From Burkholderiales bacterium (lineage in GTDB: Bacteria; Pseudomonadota; Gammaproteobacteria; Burkholderiales; Burkholderiaceae), in NCBI GenBank assembly GCA_026225235.1, contig JAMFSK010000114.1, forward strand, positions 248,001 to 312,000: a stretch of DNA of 64,000 nucleotides. The letters are read 5' to 3'. Below, piece by piece: positions 18,276 through 26,250 of the stretch (within the stretch, counting starts at the first letter, position 1; each line of letters opens with the position of its first letter). Position numbers and translations under genes: made by a program. Under the pieces are notes generated by a model. It was not told the DNA's origin, searched no databases, and saw only the letters and a program-made list of their open reading frames with translations.

Positions 18276-19451
18276 ACTGATCATTCGGCGAATCGCAGGC
18301 GTCTTCTCCGAATAAAAGATGATGTCCTGCAGTTCGCCCGTGTACCAGCGCTCGACAAACGCGCGAAAGGTATTGATGCCCTTACGCAACGGCTCTTCAT
18401 AGTCCGCTTGCCAGTCTATCGCTTCGCCGCGCAGTTGCCGGTCGAGCACTGACGAAGCCATCGCGGCCGAACGAAGTGCGATGGTCACACCCGACGAAAA
18501 CACCGGATCGAGAAACTCCCCTGCATTGCCGAGCAATGCAAAGCCCGGCCCGTAGAGCCGCTCGACATTTGCCGAATACCCCCCGATGGTCCGCACCGGC
18601 ATCACGAACGGCGCATCACCGATTAATCGGCACAAGGTCGGTTCGGCACGAATGAGCTCACGCAGCTTCGCTTCGCGCTCGCCTTCGCTGACGTCGAGGA
18701 ACGCACTGTCCGCCACCACGCCGACCGAGGAGCGACCTTCGGAGAGCGGAATCATCCAGTACCAGACATGGGGATTCACCGGATGAATCAGCACCCCGAT
18801 CTTGTTGCGATCGGTCGAACCGGCCGGCAGACCATCGCGGACATGCGAGAACAGAGCGGTGCGCGAAGGCATCCTTGAAGGTGTTTCGAGATCGAGCAGG
18901 CGCGGCAGCACACGGCCAAAGCCACTCGCGTCGAGTACGAAACGCGCATCGACCCGATAGCTCGCACCCTGCTCCGTCGTGACCTCCAGCGAGGGGCTGC
19001 TGCCGGGATGCATCGCTACGACCTGCTCGCCGAAGTACACCTCTGCGCCTTGCGCAGCAGCGCTATCGATCAGGAGTTTGTCGAACACGGCGCGCTCGAC
19101 CTGGTAGGTGGTACCCCAGCCCGCCGAGTGCTTGTCGCGGAAATCGAAGGACGAGGTCTCGTCGCCCCGCACGAAGTACGCCCCATTCTTGAACTGAAAG
19201 CCGGCCTCGACGACCGCAGGCAGCATGCCGGCCGCTTCGAGGTAGGCCATGCTCTGCGGCAGCAGGCTTTCGCCGATGCTGAAGCGTGGAAAGTGCTGGC
19301 GCTCGATCACCCGGACCGAATGGCCGCAGCGGCGCAAAAGCGCGGCCGCAACCGCTCCGGATGGCCCTGCGCCAATGATCGCGACATCGACGCGAACGTC
19401 TCGCGGGGCACGTTCCGGCTTGCCTGCATGGCCCGACTGTCTGGTTTCCAT
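18180..19451 (-). CDS. Flavin-dependent halogenase/oxidoreductase-like protein of the polyene cluster
   Basis: FAD-binding enzyme of the tryptophan-halogenase/geranylgeranyl-reductase superfamily. 423 residues; ATG at 19451 with GAGGAAG about 7-8 nt upstream. Residues 24-36 carry the dinucleotide motif AIIGAGPSG and residues 60-66 IGESLLP. Residue K89 lies in GFQFKNGAYF, the position of the catalytic Lys in phenol-type flavin halogenases, and residues 231-236 read WYWMIP, matching the halogenase motif WxWxIP. Such enzymes occur in flexirubin and xanthomonadin clusters, whose products are halogenated aryl polyenes, so halogenation of the aryl ring is a reasonable inference; a non-halogenating monooxygenase is the alternative. 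Divergent from the methyltransferase gene and overlapping waaC by 96 bp. Confidence 0.75.
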   Translation of the reverse strand: METRQSGHAGKPERAPRDVRVDVAIIGAGPSGAVAAALLRRCGHSVRVIERQHFPRFSIGESLLPQSMAYLEAAGMLPAVVEAGFQFKNGAYFVRGDETSSFDFRDKHSAGWGTTYQVERAVFDKLLIDSAAAQGAEVYFGEQVVAMHPGSSPSLEVTTEQGASYRVDARFVLDASGFGRVLPRLLDLETPSRMPSRTALFSHVRDGLPAGSTDRNKIGVLIHPVNPHVWYWMIPLSEGRSSVGVVADSAFLDVSEGEREAKLRELIRAEPTLCRLIGDAPFVMPVRTIGGYSANVERLYGPGFALLGNAGEFLDPVFSSGVTIALRSAAMASSVLDRQLRGEAIDWQADYEEPLRKGINTFRAFVERWYTGELQDIIFYSEKTPAIRRMISSVLAGYAWDETNPFVAEPVRRLNMLHEFCAS

Positions 19452-19590
19452 CAATCTACTTCCTCGATCGCGTCAGCTACATTTTATTTTATGGACCGCT
19501 GGTGCACTATGCAGGGCCGCCAGCGAGGTCCGATTTACAATGACGGCGCCCAGCTTCATCCGCGCCCACGCTTTCATTCCAGGATTGCCT

Positions 19591-20337
19591 ATGCAGCGAT
19601 CGACTGCACCCACTTCCAGCCGTTTCGTTCCGGAGACTGCCTTCGGCACCTGGTTCCTGCGCACCTATACTTGGGAACACCACGTGCTCCGGGTCGCAAT
19701 CGCTGACCTCAAGCGTCTGCTGGGCCCCTCGCTCGACGAGATCGGGCCCGCGCCGCTGATCGTCGACGTGGGCTGCGGCCAAGGCATCTCGTTTCGCCTG
19801 CTTGACGACGCCTTCAGGCCACGCCGCATCGTCGGCTTTGACGTGCATGGCGAGTCACTCGCCCTTGCCCAACAAGCCGCCGATCGCTTCGAACAGGCGG
19901 GTGGGCCATCCGCCGAAGCCCATCGCGGCGATTGCGCGCAGTTGCCGTTCCCCGACGCAAGCGCCGACATCGTGTTCTGCCACCAGACCTTCCACCATCT
20001 CGTCGAGCAAGAAAGCGCGCTCGCCGAATTCAGGCGCATCCTGCGCCCGGGCGGATGGCTCCTGTTCGCCGAGTCGACCGACGCTTATATCAAGTCGTGG
20101 GTCATCCGGCTCTTGTTCCGCCATCCGATGGAGGTTCAAAAGAGCGCCGACGGATACCTCGCGATGCTGCGCGAACACGGCTTCGTCTTCACGCAGGACC
20201 ATGTGTCGCTGCCCTATCTCTGGTGGAGTCGCGCAAAAGACTTCGGCCTGCTCGAGCGCTTCGGGATCAAGCAGCCTCCTGCGCCCGGCAAGCGTCGCGA
20301 AACCCTCGTCAATGTCGTGGCGCGCAAGCCCATCTAG
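19591..20337 (+). CDS. SAM-dependent methyltransferase of the polyene cluster (ApeB-like)
   Basis: Class I SAM methyltransferase, 248 residues. SAM-binding motif VDVGCGQGIS at about residue 50, the acidic end of strand 2 (VGFDVHGESLALAQ), FPDASADIVFCHQTFHHL and LRPGGWLLFAEST. Aryl-polyene clusters carry a methyltransferase of this kind, proposed to methylate the aryl head group or a late intermediate. The ATG at 19591 has AGGA 7 nt upstream; an ATG at 19540 in frame (17 more residues) is possible. It is the only plus-strand gene in the cluster, divergent from the halogenase-like gene, and its stop is 5 nt from that of the exported protein gene on the other strand. Confidence 0.75.
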   Translation: MQRSTAPTSSRFVPETAFGTWFLRTYTWEHHVLRVAIADLKRLLGPSLDEIGPAPLIVDVGCGQGISFRLLDDAFRPRRIVGFDVHGESLALAQQAADRFEQAGGPSAEAHRGDCAQLPFPDASADIVFCHQTFHHLVEQESALAEFRRILRPGGWLLFAESTDAYIKSWVIRLLFRHPMEVQKSADGYLAMLREHGFVFTQDHVSLPYLWWSRAKDFGLLERFGIKQPPAPGKRRETLVNVVARKPI

Positions 20338-20342
20338 GCACC

Positions 20343-20798
20343 TTACTTGCGCAGACGTACGATCTCGCCCTTGAGCGCGACGCCCGCAATCACCGCCCCT
20401 GCGCCGCACACGTAGTCGGTCTCGCTCGAGGTCTCGTTGTCCTGGTAGTTGCTGCGGATGTTGATCACCGCGTCGCCACCCTGCTGGCGCGCGCTCTCCT
20501 GCAACTGCAGCACGGCCGACAGGAACACGTGCCGGCAGGCTTCCTCGTCGGTCTTGTTGAACGCATTGGTCTTCTTGTTGGTCGCCACCTCGCCGAACGA
20601 CTTCTCGACGCGCGGATGCGACTGGCTTGCGAAGTACAAGGCTACGTCGTCGTGAACCTTGTCCTTCCCTTCAGCCCCGCCCAATGCATCGGCAACGGCA
20701 TGGTCAGCGATACTGTCGCGCGCCATGGCAAGGTGGGGCACTGCTACCGCGAAAACCAGCGTGGCCAGGGCGGCCGTGACCATATTGCGATTCATCAT
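20343..20798 (-). CDS. Small exported protein of the polyene cluster, unknown function
   Basis: 151 residues with a signal peptide (MNRNMVTAALATLVFAVAVPHLAMA). The ATG at 20798 is preceded by GGAG at 7 nt. The mature part ends in AVLQLQESARQQGGDAVINIRSNYQ and DYVCGAGAVIAGVALKGEIVRL, a pattern vaguely like YbjQ-type domains (GANAV.. then ..GTAVVV). No catalytic motif is evident. Two Cys residues (EEACRHV, DYVCGAG) could form a disulfide in the periplasm. Position at the end of the KS operon (43 nt after the extra KS) suggests a role in pigment handling outside the cytoplasm. Function not recognised. Confidence 0.6.
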   Translation of the reverse strand: MMNRNMVTAALATLVFAVAVPHLAMARDSIADHAVADALGGAEGKDKVHDDVALYFASQSHPRVEKSFGEVATNKKTNAFNKTDEEACRHVFLSAVLQLQESARQQGGDAVINIRSNYQDNETSSETDYVCGAGAVIAGVALKGEIVRLRK

Positions 20799-20841
20799 TG
20801 CGTAGCTCCGTTGAGTGAGAAAAAGACAAACGGCCGGTGCC

Positions 20842-22098
20842 TCATGGCACACCGGCTTCACGAATCTGCTGAAACACCAGCGCCGCACAACTCCCGCCAA
20901 AACCGAAGTTGACCGACATCGCACGCTGCAGTGTCGCTTCACGACTCTGTGTGACCACAGGAAGTGCATCGAGCGCCGGGTCGGGGTCGTCAAGGTTCTT
21001 GCAACCTGCGATAAAACCATCGCGCATCATCAACAGCGTGTAGATCGCCTCTTGAGCGCCGGTGGCGCCCAGTGAATGCCCGGTCAAACCCTTGGTCGAC
21101 GAGAACGGGGGCACCTGCGTGCCGAAGACTTCGCGCAGCGCGTCGAGTTCGGCAGTGTCACCGGCCGGCGTCGATGCCGCCTGCGTGTTGATGTAGTCGA
21201 GCGGCGTGCAATCATCACCCAGGGCCAGACGAATCGCCCGTGCAATACCACCTGCACTCGGTGCGACCATATCGTCAGGGTCGGTGCACGCGCCAAAGCC
21301 AATGAGCTCCGCATAGATCGTGGCGCCCCGAGCGCGAGCGCCTTCCAGCGACTCGAGCACGACAACGCCCGCACCCGACGCGATCACAAAACCATCGCGC
21401 CGCAGGTCGTAGGGACGAGAGGACTGTACCGGCGCGTCGTTGAAATTGCGCGATAACGCAAACATCGCGTCGAATGCGAGTGTCATGCCGTCGAACAATT
21501 CCTCGGCCCCACCCGCGAGGACGATGTCTTGCGCACCCGATTCGATCAGGCGCATCGCCTGGCCGATCGCCAGTGCCGAGGTCGTGCACGCCGACGAAGG
21601 CGAGTAGACGATGCCCTGCACCCCGAACAAATGCGCGACGCACGCGGATGTCGTGCTGCTCATGGCCTGCGGCACCGTGAATGCGGGGGCGCGTTCGACC
21701 CCGCGTTCACTGACGATATCGAGTTGTGCCCGATAGGCCGAAATCGCGCCGACGCCCGAACCGATGATCGCGCCCGTGCGCGGCGAGGCAAGCTCATCGG
21801 CGCTCAGTTCCGCATCGGCAATCGCCGCGGCGGCCGCATGGCAGGCAAAGCGCGCCGTTTCGCCCATGAAGCGTTCGACCTTGCGCGGAAAAGGCGCGGC
21901 GTCGGCGACCGAGGCCACTCCTGCCACCTGGCTGCCGAAACCGCGTTGCCCGTAGGCATCGGCATGCGTGAGCCCACTGGTTCCGGCACGCAATGCCGTT
22001 GCCACGCCCTCGAGCGTATTGCCGAGGCAGGATACGATGCCCAACCCGGTCACCACGACCCGTCTGCGCTCAGGCAGACCACTCGGCACGCGCCCCAT
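20842..22098 (-). CDS. Extra beta-ketoacyl-ACP synthase with His-to-Gln active site
   Basis: FabF/FabB-like ketosynthase, 418 residues, thiolase fold. The nucleophile Cys171 is in SPSSACTTSALA, and Lys336/His341 are in TKGLTGHSLGATG. The first catalytic His of the usual NxHGTxTPxGD block is replaced: the sequence reads NTQAASTPAGD with Gln306 (codon CAG). It therefore keeps Cys, Lys and one His but lacks the His that helps decarboxylate malonyl-ACP. It may be a specialised or partner KS, for example priming, chain-length control or acyl transfer, rather than a standard elongating enzyme. Start at ATG 22098 with GAGG 8 nt upstream; a GTG at 22116 overlapping the previous stop is an alternative. 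Confidence 0.85.
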   Translation of the reverse strand: MGRVPSGLPERRRVVVTGLGIVSCLGNTLEGVATALRAGTSGLTHADAYGQRGFGSQVAGVASVADAAPFPRKVERFMGETARFACHAAAAAIADAELSADELASPRTGAIIGSGVGAISAYRAQLDIVSERGVERAPAFTVPQAMSSTTSACVAHLFGVQGIVYSPSSACTTSALAIGQAMRLIESGAQDIVLAGGAEELFDGMTLAFDAMFALSRNFNDAPVQSSRPYDLRRDGFVIASGAGVVVLESLEGARARGATIYAELIGFGACTDPDDMVAPSAGGIARAIRLALGDDCTPLDYINTQAASTPAGDTAELDALREVFGTQVPPFSSTKGLTGHSLGATGAQEAIYTLLMMRDGFIAGCKNLDDPDPALDALPVVTQSREATLQRAMSVNFGFGGSCAALVFQQIREAGVP

Positions 22099-22112
22099 TC
22101 CGCGAGCCTCGT

Positions 22113-23342
22113 TCACGAATGCCAGCGCCGCAACACGAGCGAGGTATTGATGCCGCCAAACGCGAAGTTGTTGCTCATCACATGTTCCGCATCGATGGCG
22201 CGGCCATCGTGCTGGATATAGTCCAGTGCCGCGCAGGCGGGGTCGATATCGTCGAGGTTCAGCGTCGGTGCGTACCAGTTGCGCTTCATCATCTCGATGG
22301 TCCACCACGCCTCGAGAGCACCGCATGCGCCCAGCGTATGGCCCACGTAACTCTTCAGCGAACTGATCGGCATGCGTGCGCCGAACACCTCCGCTGTCGC
22401 GTGACTCTCAGCGACGTCGCCGCGATCAGTCGCCGTGCCATGCGCGTTCACGTAGGCAATCGCCTCAGGGGCAAGGCCGGCATCCGTGAGCGCCAGGCGC
22501 ATCGCCACGGCCATGGTCGCTGCAGTCGGCTGGGTCATATGACTGCCGTCAGAATTGCAGCCGAAGCCGACAATCTCGGCGTGAATGGTCGCGCCGCGCG
22601 CCTTCGCATGCTCGAGTTCTTCAAGTACCAGGGTCGCCGCGCCTTCGCCAACAACCAGGCCATCGCGCTTCACATCGAACGGACGCGGCGTCAGCGAGGG
22701 CGCCTCGTTGCGGGTACTCGTCGCATAGAGCGTGTCGAACACCGCGACGGCCGGCCCTGACAACTCCTCGGCCCCTCCGGCCAGCATCATCTGCTGCTTG
22801 CCGGCCTGAATCGCTTCGTACGCATAGCCGATTGCCTGGCTTCCCGACGCGCAGGCGCTCGACGTCGGTACGACTCGTCCCTTGAGGTCCCAGAACAGGC
22901 CGACGTTGACCGCCGTCGTATGGGGCATCATCTGGATATAACTGTTCGACGTAATGCCTTGCATCGAGCCTGTGTCGAGCATGCGTGCGAACGCCCGGAT
23001 CGGCTCGACCGAACCCGACGACGAGCCATAGGCGACCCCCATGCGACCATCGGAGATCGAGGTATCGTCCGTCAGCCCCGCATCGGCCAGCGCCATCTCC
23101 GAGGCCCGCACCGCCAGCATCGACACCCGCCCCATTGCCCGCGTCTTGCGGCGTGGGTATTCGGCGGGCATCTCGAAGTGGGTAACCGGCGCTCCGAGCT
23201 GGGTATGCAGCCCGTCGAAGCGGGCCCAGGCGGGTACCTGCACTACCGCATTGCGTCCCGCACGCAGCGCTGCCTCGATGTCGGACCACACGTCGCCGAG
23301 CGCCGTGACGCCCCCCATACCGGTGATGACGACGCGCTTCAT
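22113..23342 (-). CDS. Beta-ketoacyl-ACP synthase of the polyene cluster (ApeR-like)
   Basis: Condensing enzyme, 409 residues. Triad complete: Cys164 in PTSSACASGSQAIG, His in NAHGTATDRGD, Lys/His in LKSYVGHTLGACGA. The N-terminal VVITGMGGVTALG and the C-terminal MSNNFAFGGINTSLV are FabF-typical. In aryl-polyene biosynthesis one KS (ApeR) performs initial condensation and a KS-chain-length-factor pair elongates; by position after the KR gene this is the ApeR-like member. Its ATG overlaps the stop of the ketoreductase gene by 1 nt (TGATG), showing translational coupling. The frame is open far upstream inside the KR gene, but MKRVVITG is the family start. Confidence 0.9.
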   Translation of the reverse strand: MKRVVITGMGGVTALGDVWSDIEAALRAGRNAVVQVPAWARFDGLHTQLGAPVTHFEMPAEYPRRKTRAMGRVSMLAVRASEMALADAGLTDDTSISDGRMGVAYGSSSGSVEPIRAFARMLDTGSMQGITSNSYIQMMPHTTAVNVGLFWDLKGRVVPTSSACASGSQAIGYAYEAIQAGKQQMMLAGGAEELSGPAVAVFDTLYATSTRNEAPSLTPRPFDVKRDGLVVGEGAATLVLEELEHAKARGATIHAEIVGFGCNSDGSHMTQPTAATMAVAMRLALTDAGLAPEAIAYVNAHGTATDRGDVAESHATAEVFGARMPISSLKSYVGHTLGACGALEAWWTIEMMKRNWYAPTLNLDDIDPACAALDYIQHDGRAIDAEHVMSNNFAFGGINTSLVLRRWHS

Positions 23343-24067
23343 CAGATGATCCCGCCGTTGACGCCGATCACCTGACGTGTGACATACGAAGCCGAATCGC
23401 TCATCAGGAAGCCAACTACCGAGGCGACTTCGTCCGGACGTCCAACGCGGTTCATCGGGACCAGCTTGAGCGCCTGGTCGAGCGGGATTTCGTCGAGCAT
23501 GCCCGTGTCGATTAGACCGGGCGCCACGCAATTCACCGTGATCGAGCGGCTGGCGAGTTCGGCGGCAAGCGCCTTGGTTGCGCCGATCAGCCCGGCCTTT
23601 GCCGCACTGTAATTGACCTGGCCACGGTTCCCCATCACACCCGAGACCGAGGCGATCGTCACGACGCGGCCGCCCTGCTTGGCGCGCACCATCGGCATCG
23701 TCAGAGGGTGCAAGACGTTATAGAAGCTGTCGAGGCCCGTCTCGAGCACCATGTCCCAGTCCTCCTCGGTCAGCGCGGGAAAAGCCGCGTCACGCGTGAC
23801 GCCAGCATTGCAGACGACGCCATAGTAGGGCCCGTTTTGCTCGACATCCGCTTCAAGCTGCGCACGGCATGCAGCGCGATCGCGCACGTCGAACTGCATG
23901 ACCCGCGCAACGCCACCTTGCGCCGCAATGCCCGAGGCGACCGAATCGGCCTCGCTGCGGCCCTGACGGCAATGCACCGTCACGGCGAAGCCGTCGGCCG
24001 CGAGCCGGTAGGCAATGGCCCGGCCAATGCCGCGGCTCGCACCGGTGACGAGGACGCGTCGAGTCAT
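23342..24067 (-). CDS. 3-oxoacyl-ACP reductase (FabG-type SDR, ApeQ-like)
   Basis: NADPH-dependent ketoreductase reducing beta-ketoacyl-ACP during polyene extension. 241 residues. Cofactor loop TGASRGIG (residues 8-15), CNAGVTRD, the catalytic Ser/Tyr/Lys in ASVSGVMGNRGQVNYSAAKAG, VNCVAPGLIDTGM, and VIGVNGGI at the C-terminus. The start overlaps the end of the dehydratase gene by 4 nt (ATGA) and its stop overlaps the following KS start, so it is translated as part of the operon. Complete and typical of the family. Confidence 0.92.
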   Translation of the reverse strand: MTRRVLVTGASRGIGRAIAYRLAADGFAVTVHCRQGRSEADSVASGIAAQGGVARVMQFDVRDRAACRAQLEADVEQNGPYYGVVCNAGVTRDAAFPALTEEDWDMVLETGLDSFYNVLHPLTMPMVRAKQGGRVVTIASVSGVMGNRGQVNYSAAKAGLIGATKALAAELASRSITVNCVAPGLIDTGMLDEIPLDQALKLVPMNRVGRPDEVASVVGFLMSDSASYVTRQVIGVNGGII

Positions 24068-24603
24068 GAATGCACACTCCCTTTGATGAATTGTTGAAAG
24101 TTATCGGGTTGGTAAACCTTGACCACCGCCCTTGCCAAACGCGTGCTGCCGCTGTCGCTGCCGTCGTCTGCGCGGCCGCTACCGCTACGAATCTCACAGT
24201 CGTAGGCGCCATGGCCACCATCGACCTTGATCGTTTCACAAACATCGATATAGAGCCGTGCATCGCACGCAAAGGCCTGCGTGAAAACATCGTAGCGCCG
24301 TGCACCGAGCAGCACGCCAGGTTGCGCAGGTCGGTGTTCCAGTCGCAAACGCAGCGCAACGTGCGCGGCAATCGCCTGCGCCATCAATTCGAGTCCGATC
24401 CATACCGGCATTGCACCCTCGGCGTCCGCGTACCACGCTGTGCCGTCGACTTGGGTCGACGCCATCAGGGTCAGTTCGGAAAACGACTCCACTTGCTCAA
24501 GCAGCTTCATCGTGCCGCGATGTGGCAACAAAGTATCGACCGACGGGAAACCGTCCGCGTAAGCGGTGTCGAAGATCGAGGCACCTTCGTCGGAGCGCGT
24601 CAT
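24064..24603 (-). CDS. Hotdog-fold beta-hydroxyacyl-ACP dehydratase (ApeP-like)
   Basis: FabZ/FabA-like dehydratase partner for double-bond formation in the polyene chain. 179 residues, start ATG at 24603, one base after the preceding KS stop. The LLPHRGTMKLLEQV block carries the active-site His and WIGLELMAQAIAAHVALR the central helix. ApeP normally works as a heterodimer with ApeI; here the ApeI-type hotdog is fused to the ligase encoded upstream in the same operon (27949-29676), so the pair may assemble in trans through that fusion. The C-terminal 30 residues are variable and Ser/Gly-rich. Confidence 0.82.
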   Translation of the reverse strand: MTRSDEGASIFDTAYADGFPSVDTLLPHRGTMKLLEQVESFSELTLMASTQVDGTAWYADAEGAMPVWIGLELMAQAIAAHVALRLRLEHRPAQPGVLLGARRYDVFTQAFACDARLYIDVCETIKVDGGHGAYDCEIRSGSGRADDGSDSGSTRLARAVVKVYQPDNFQQFIKGSVHS

Positions 24604-24604
24604 G

Positions 24605-25792
24605 TCAGTCTGCGCCCAGGATCAGGCTGGCATTGCTGCCGCCAAAGGCGAACGAGTTGCTCATCGCAAAACGCCGACCGCCGAGCGTCCGTGGTGTCTC
24701 GACCAGATCGAGGGTGGGCAATGCCGGGTCGGCGATACCGTCCCACACATGGAGTGGCAGATGCGTCGTCTGCCCTGTCAGCGTAAGCCAGGTGAACGCC
24801 AGTTCGATGGCACCGGCCGCGCCGAGTGTATGGCCGACCAAGGGTTTGGTGCCGCTCGTCGGCACACCGTCGGGGAACACGCGGTCCATCAGCGCTGATT
24901 CCATCTCGTCGTTTTTAGGAGTCGCGGTCGCGTGCAGGTTCACATACCCCACGGCGGACGCTTCGATCCCTGCATCGGCGAGCGCTCCGCGCAAGGCGAG
25001 TTCTCCCCCCACTCCTTCAGGATCCGGCGCGGACAGATGATGCGCATCGCTCGATTCGCCGACACCTGCGAGCCACGCAGGTCCCGCTTCGCGGCTCATC
25101 ACGAACAGTGCTGCACCTTCGCCGATATTGATTCCAGAACGCCGCGCGCTCAGCGGATTGGTCAGGGTCGGCGAGGTCGAGGCAAGCGATCCGAAGCCGA
25201 GCAAGGTCAGCTCACACAGGGAGTCCACACCGCCGACGATCACCGCGTCACAGAGATCGGCGCGCAACAGGCGGCGTGCCGATGCAAAGGCTTTCGCGCT
25301 CGAAGTGCAGGCCGTCGATACCGTAAACGCAGGGCCGGCCAAACCACACACTTCAGCCAGAAAGGGAGCGACGCTGCCAATTTCCATCTGCCGGTAGTCG
25401 AAGCTCGGCGGCAAACTCCCGCCCTGGTGCTGATGGTAGAGCGCAGCCTCTCCCGCTTCGATGCCTGAGGTGCTGGTGCCTAGCACCACCGCAATCCGGC
25501 CGCCGCCGTAGCGCGTACGCATCTGCTCGAGGGTCGGTTCGATCTGCGCAAGCGCGGCCAGCAGCAGGCGGTTGTTCCGGCAGTCGAGATAGCTGAGTGA
25601 TGCAGGGGGCGCCACATCGAGCGGACTCTGGACCCGGCCGACAAAGGCATGCGTCCGACCGATCGTCGCCTCGCCCATGCCTGAGGTATCCCCGGCCGCG
25701 AGACCGCGCGCGATCGTCGCCACATCGCCGCCCAGGGCATTGACCATGCCGAGCGCGTTGAGGAAATAGCGCTCCGTCGTCAACTGGACCAT
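24605..25792 (-). CDS. Beta-ketoacyl-ACP synthase of the polyene cluster (ApeO-like)
   Basis: Elongating ketosynthase expected to pair with the chain-length factor encoded at 31774-32592. 395 residues from the ATG at 25792. Cys162 in VSTACTSSAKAF, His in NLHATATPKNDEM (Ala for the usual Gly but His retained), Lys/His in KPLVGHTLGAAGA; C-terminus MSNSFAFGGSNASLIL. The start lies inside the thioesterase gene (13-nt overlap), so the two are coupled. In the usual aryl-polyene arrangement the exporter genes sit between these two; here nothing fits between them. Confidence 0.9.
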   Translation of the reverse strand: MVQLTTERYFLNALGMVNALGGDVATIARGLAAGDTSGMGEATIGRTHAFVGRVQSPLDVAPPASLSYLDCRNNRLLLAALAQIEPTLEQMRTRYGGGRIAVVLGTSTSGIEAGEAALYHQHQGGSLPPSFDYRQMEIGSVAPFLAEVCGLAGPAFTVSTACTSSAKAFASARRLLRADLCDAVIVGGVDSLCELTLLGFGSLASTSPTLTNPLSARRSGINIGEGAALFVMSREAGPAWLAGVGESSDAHHLSAPDPEGVGGELALRGALADAGIEASAVGYVNLHATATPKNDEMESALMDRVFPDGVPTSGTKPLVGHTLGAAGAIELAFTWLTLTGQTTHLPLHVWDGIADPALPTLDLVETPRTLGGRRFAMSNSFAFGGSNASLILGAD

Positions 25793-26250
25793 GCATGCTC
25801 CAGCTTGTCGAACAGCACGGACGGCGAGACGTACTGGAGTGCCTGCGTCTTCGAACAGACGGCGACCTGGATCGTATAACCCTTCGTGAGCTTTGCTCCA
25901 CTCACGTGATCGGTAATCAGATAGCCGATCTTCAGGCGGTTCTCGAACTCGACCAGTTCGGCCCGTACATCGATCAACTGCCCATACACGGCCGGCCGCA
26001 CATACTTCAAATGGCATTCTACGACCGGCCAGACAAAGCCCGAGGCGAGCATGTCCGGGTAGTCGTAGTCGAACGCGCGCAGCAGCACACCGCGCGCGAT
26101 TTCGAAATACTTGATGTAGTGCCCATGCCAGCAGACGTTCATCGCATCGACGTCGTGAAACGGCACCTCAATGGTGGAGACTCCCGACAGCACACGCCGC
26201 GCGACGGGTACGGCGCGCGGCGGCGATTCGCCACAGTCACGTTCTGCCAT
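25780..26250 (-). CDS. 4HBT-type thioesterase (ApeK-like)
   Basis: Hotdog acyl-CoA/ACP thioesterase, 156 residues. The 4-hydroxybenzoyl-CoA-thioesterase pattern is clear: VPFHDVDAMNVCWHGHYIKYFEIAR with the catalytic Asp of HDVDAMN, followed by the long helix and YGQLIDVRAELVEFENRLKIGY. Expected to release or edit acyl chains on the polyene ACPs. It overlaps the GT2-acyltransferase gene by 14 nt and the next KS gene by 13 nt. Complete length for the family. Confidence 0.88.
   Translation of the reverse strand: MAERDCGESPPRAVPVARRVLSGVSTIEVPFHDVDAMNVCWHGHYIKYFEIARGVLLRAFDYDYPDMLASGFVWPVVECHLKYVRPAVYGQLIDVRAELVEFENRLKIGYLITDHVSGAKLTKGYTIQVAVCSKTQALQYVSPSVLFDKLEHAWSS

Noticed and set aside
25780-25792. 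Room for the missing polyene exporter between thioesterase and KS
   Set aside because: The two genes overlap by 13 nt, so no gene or remnant can lie there.
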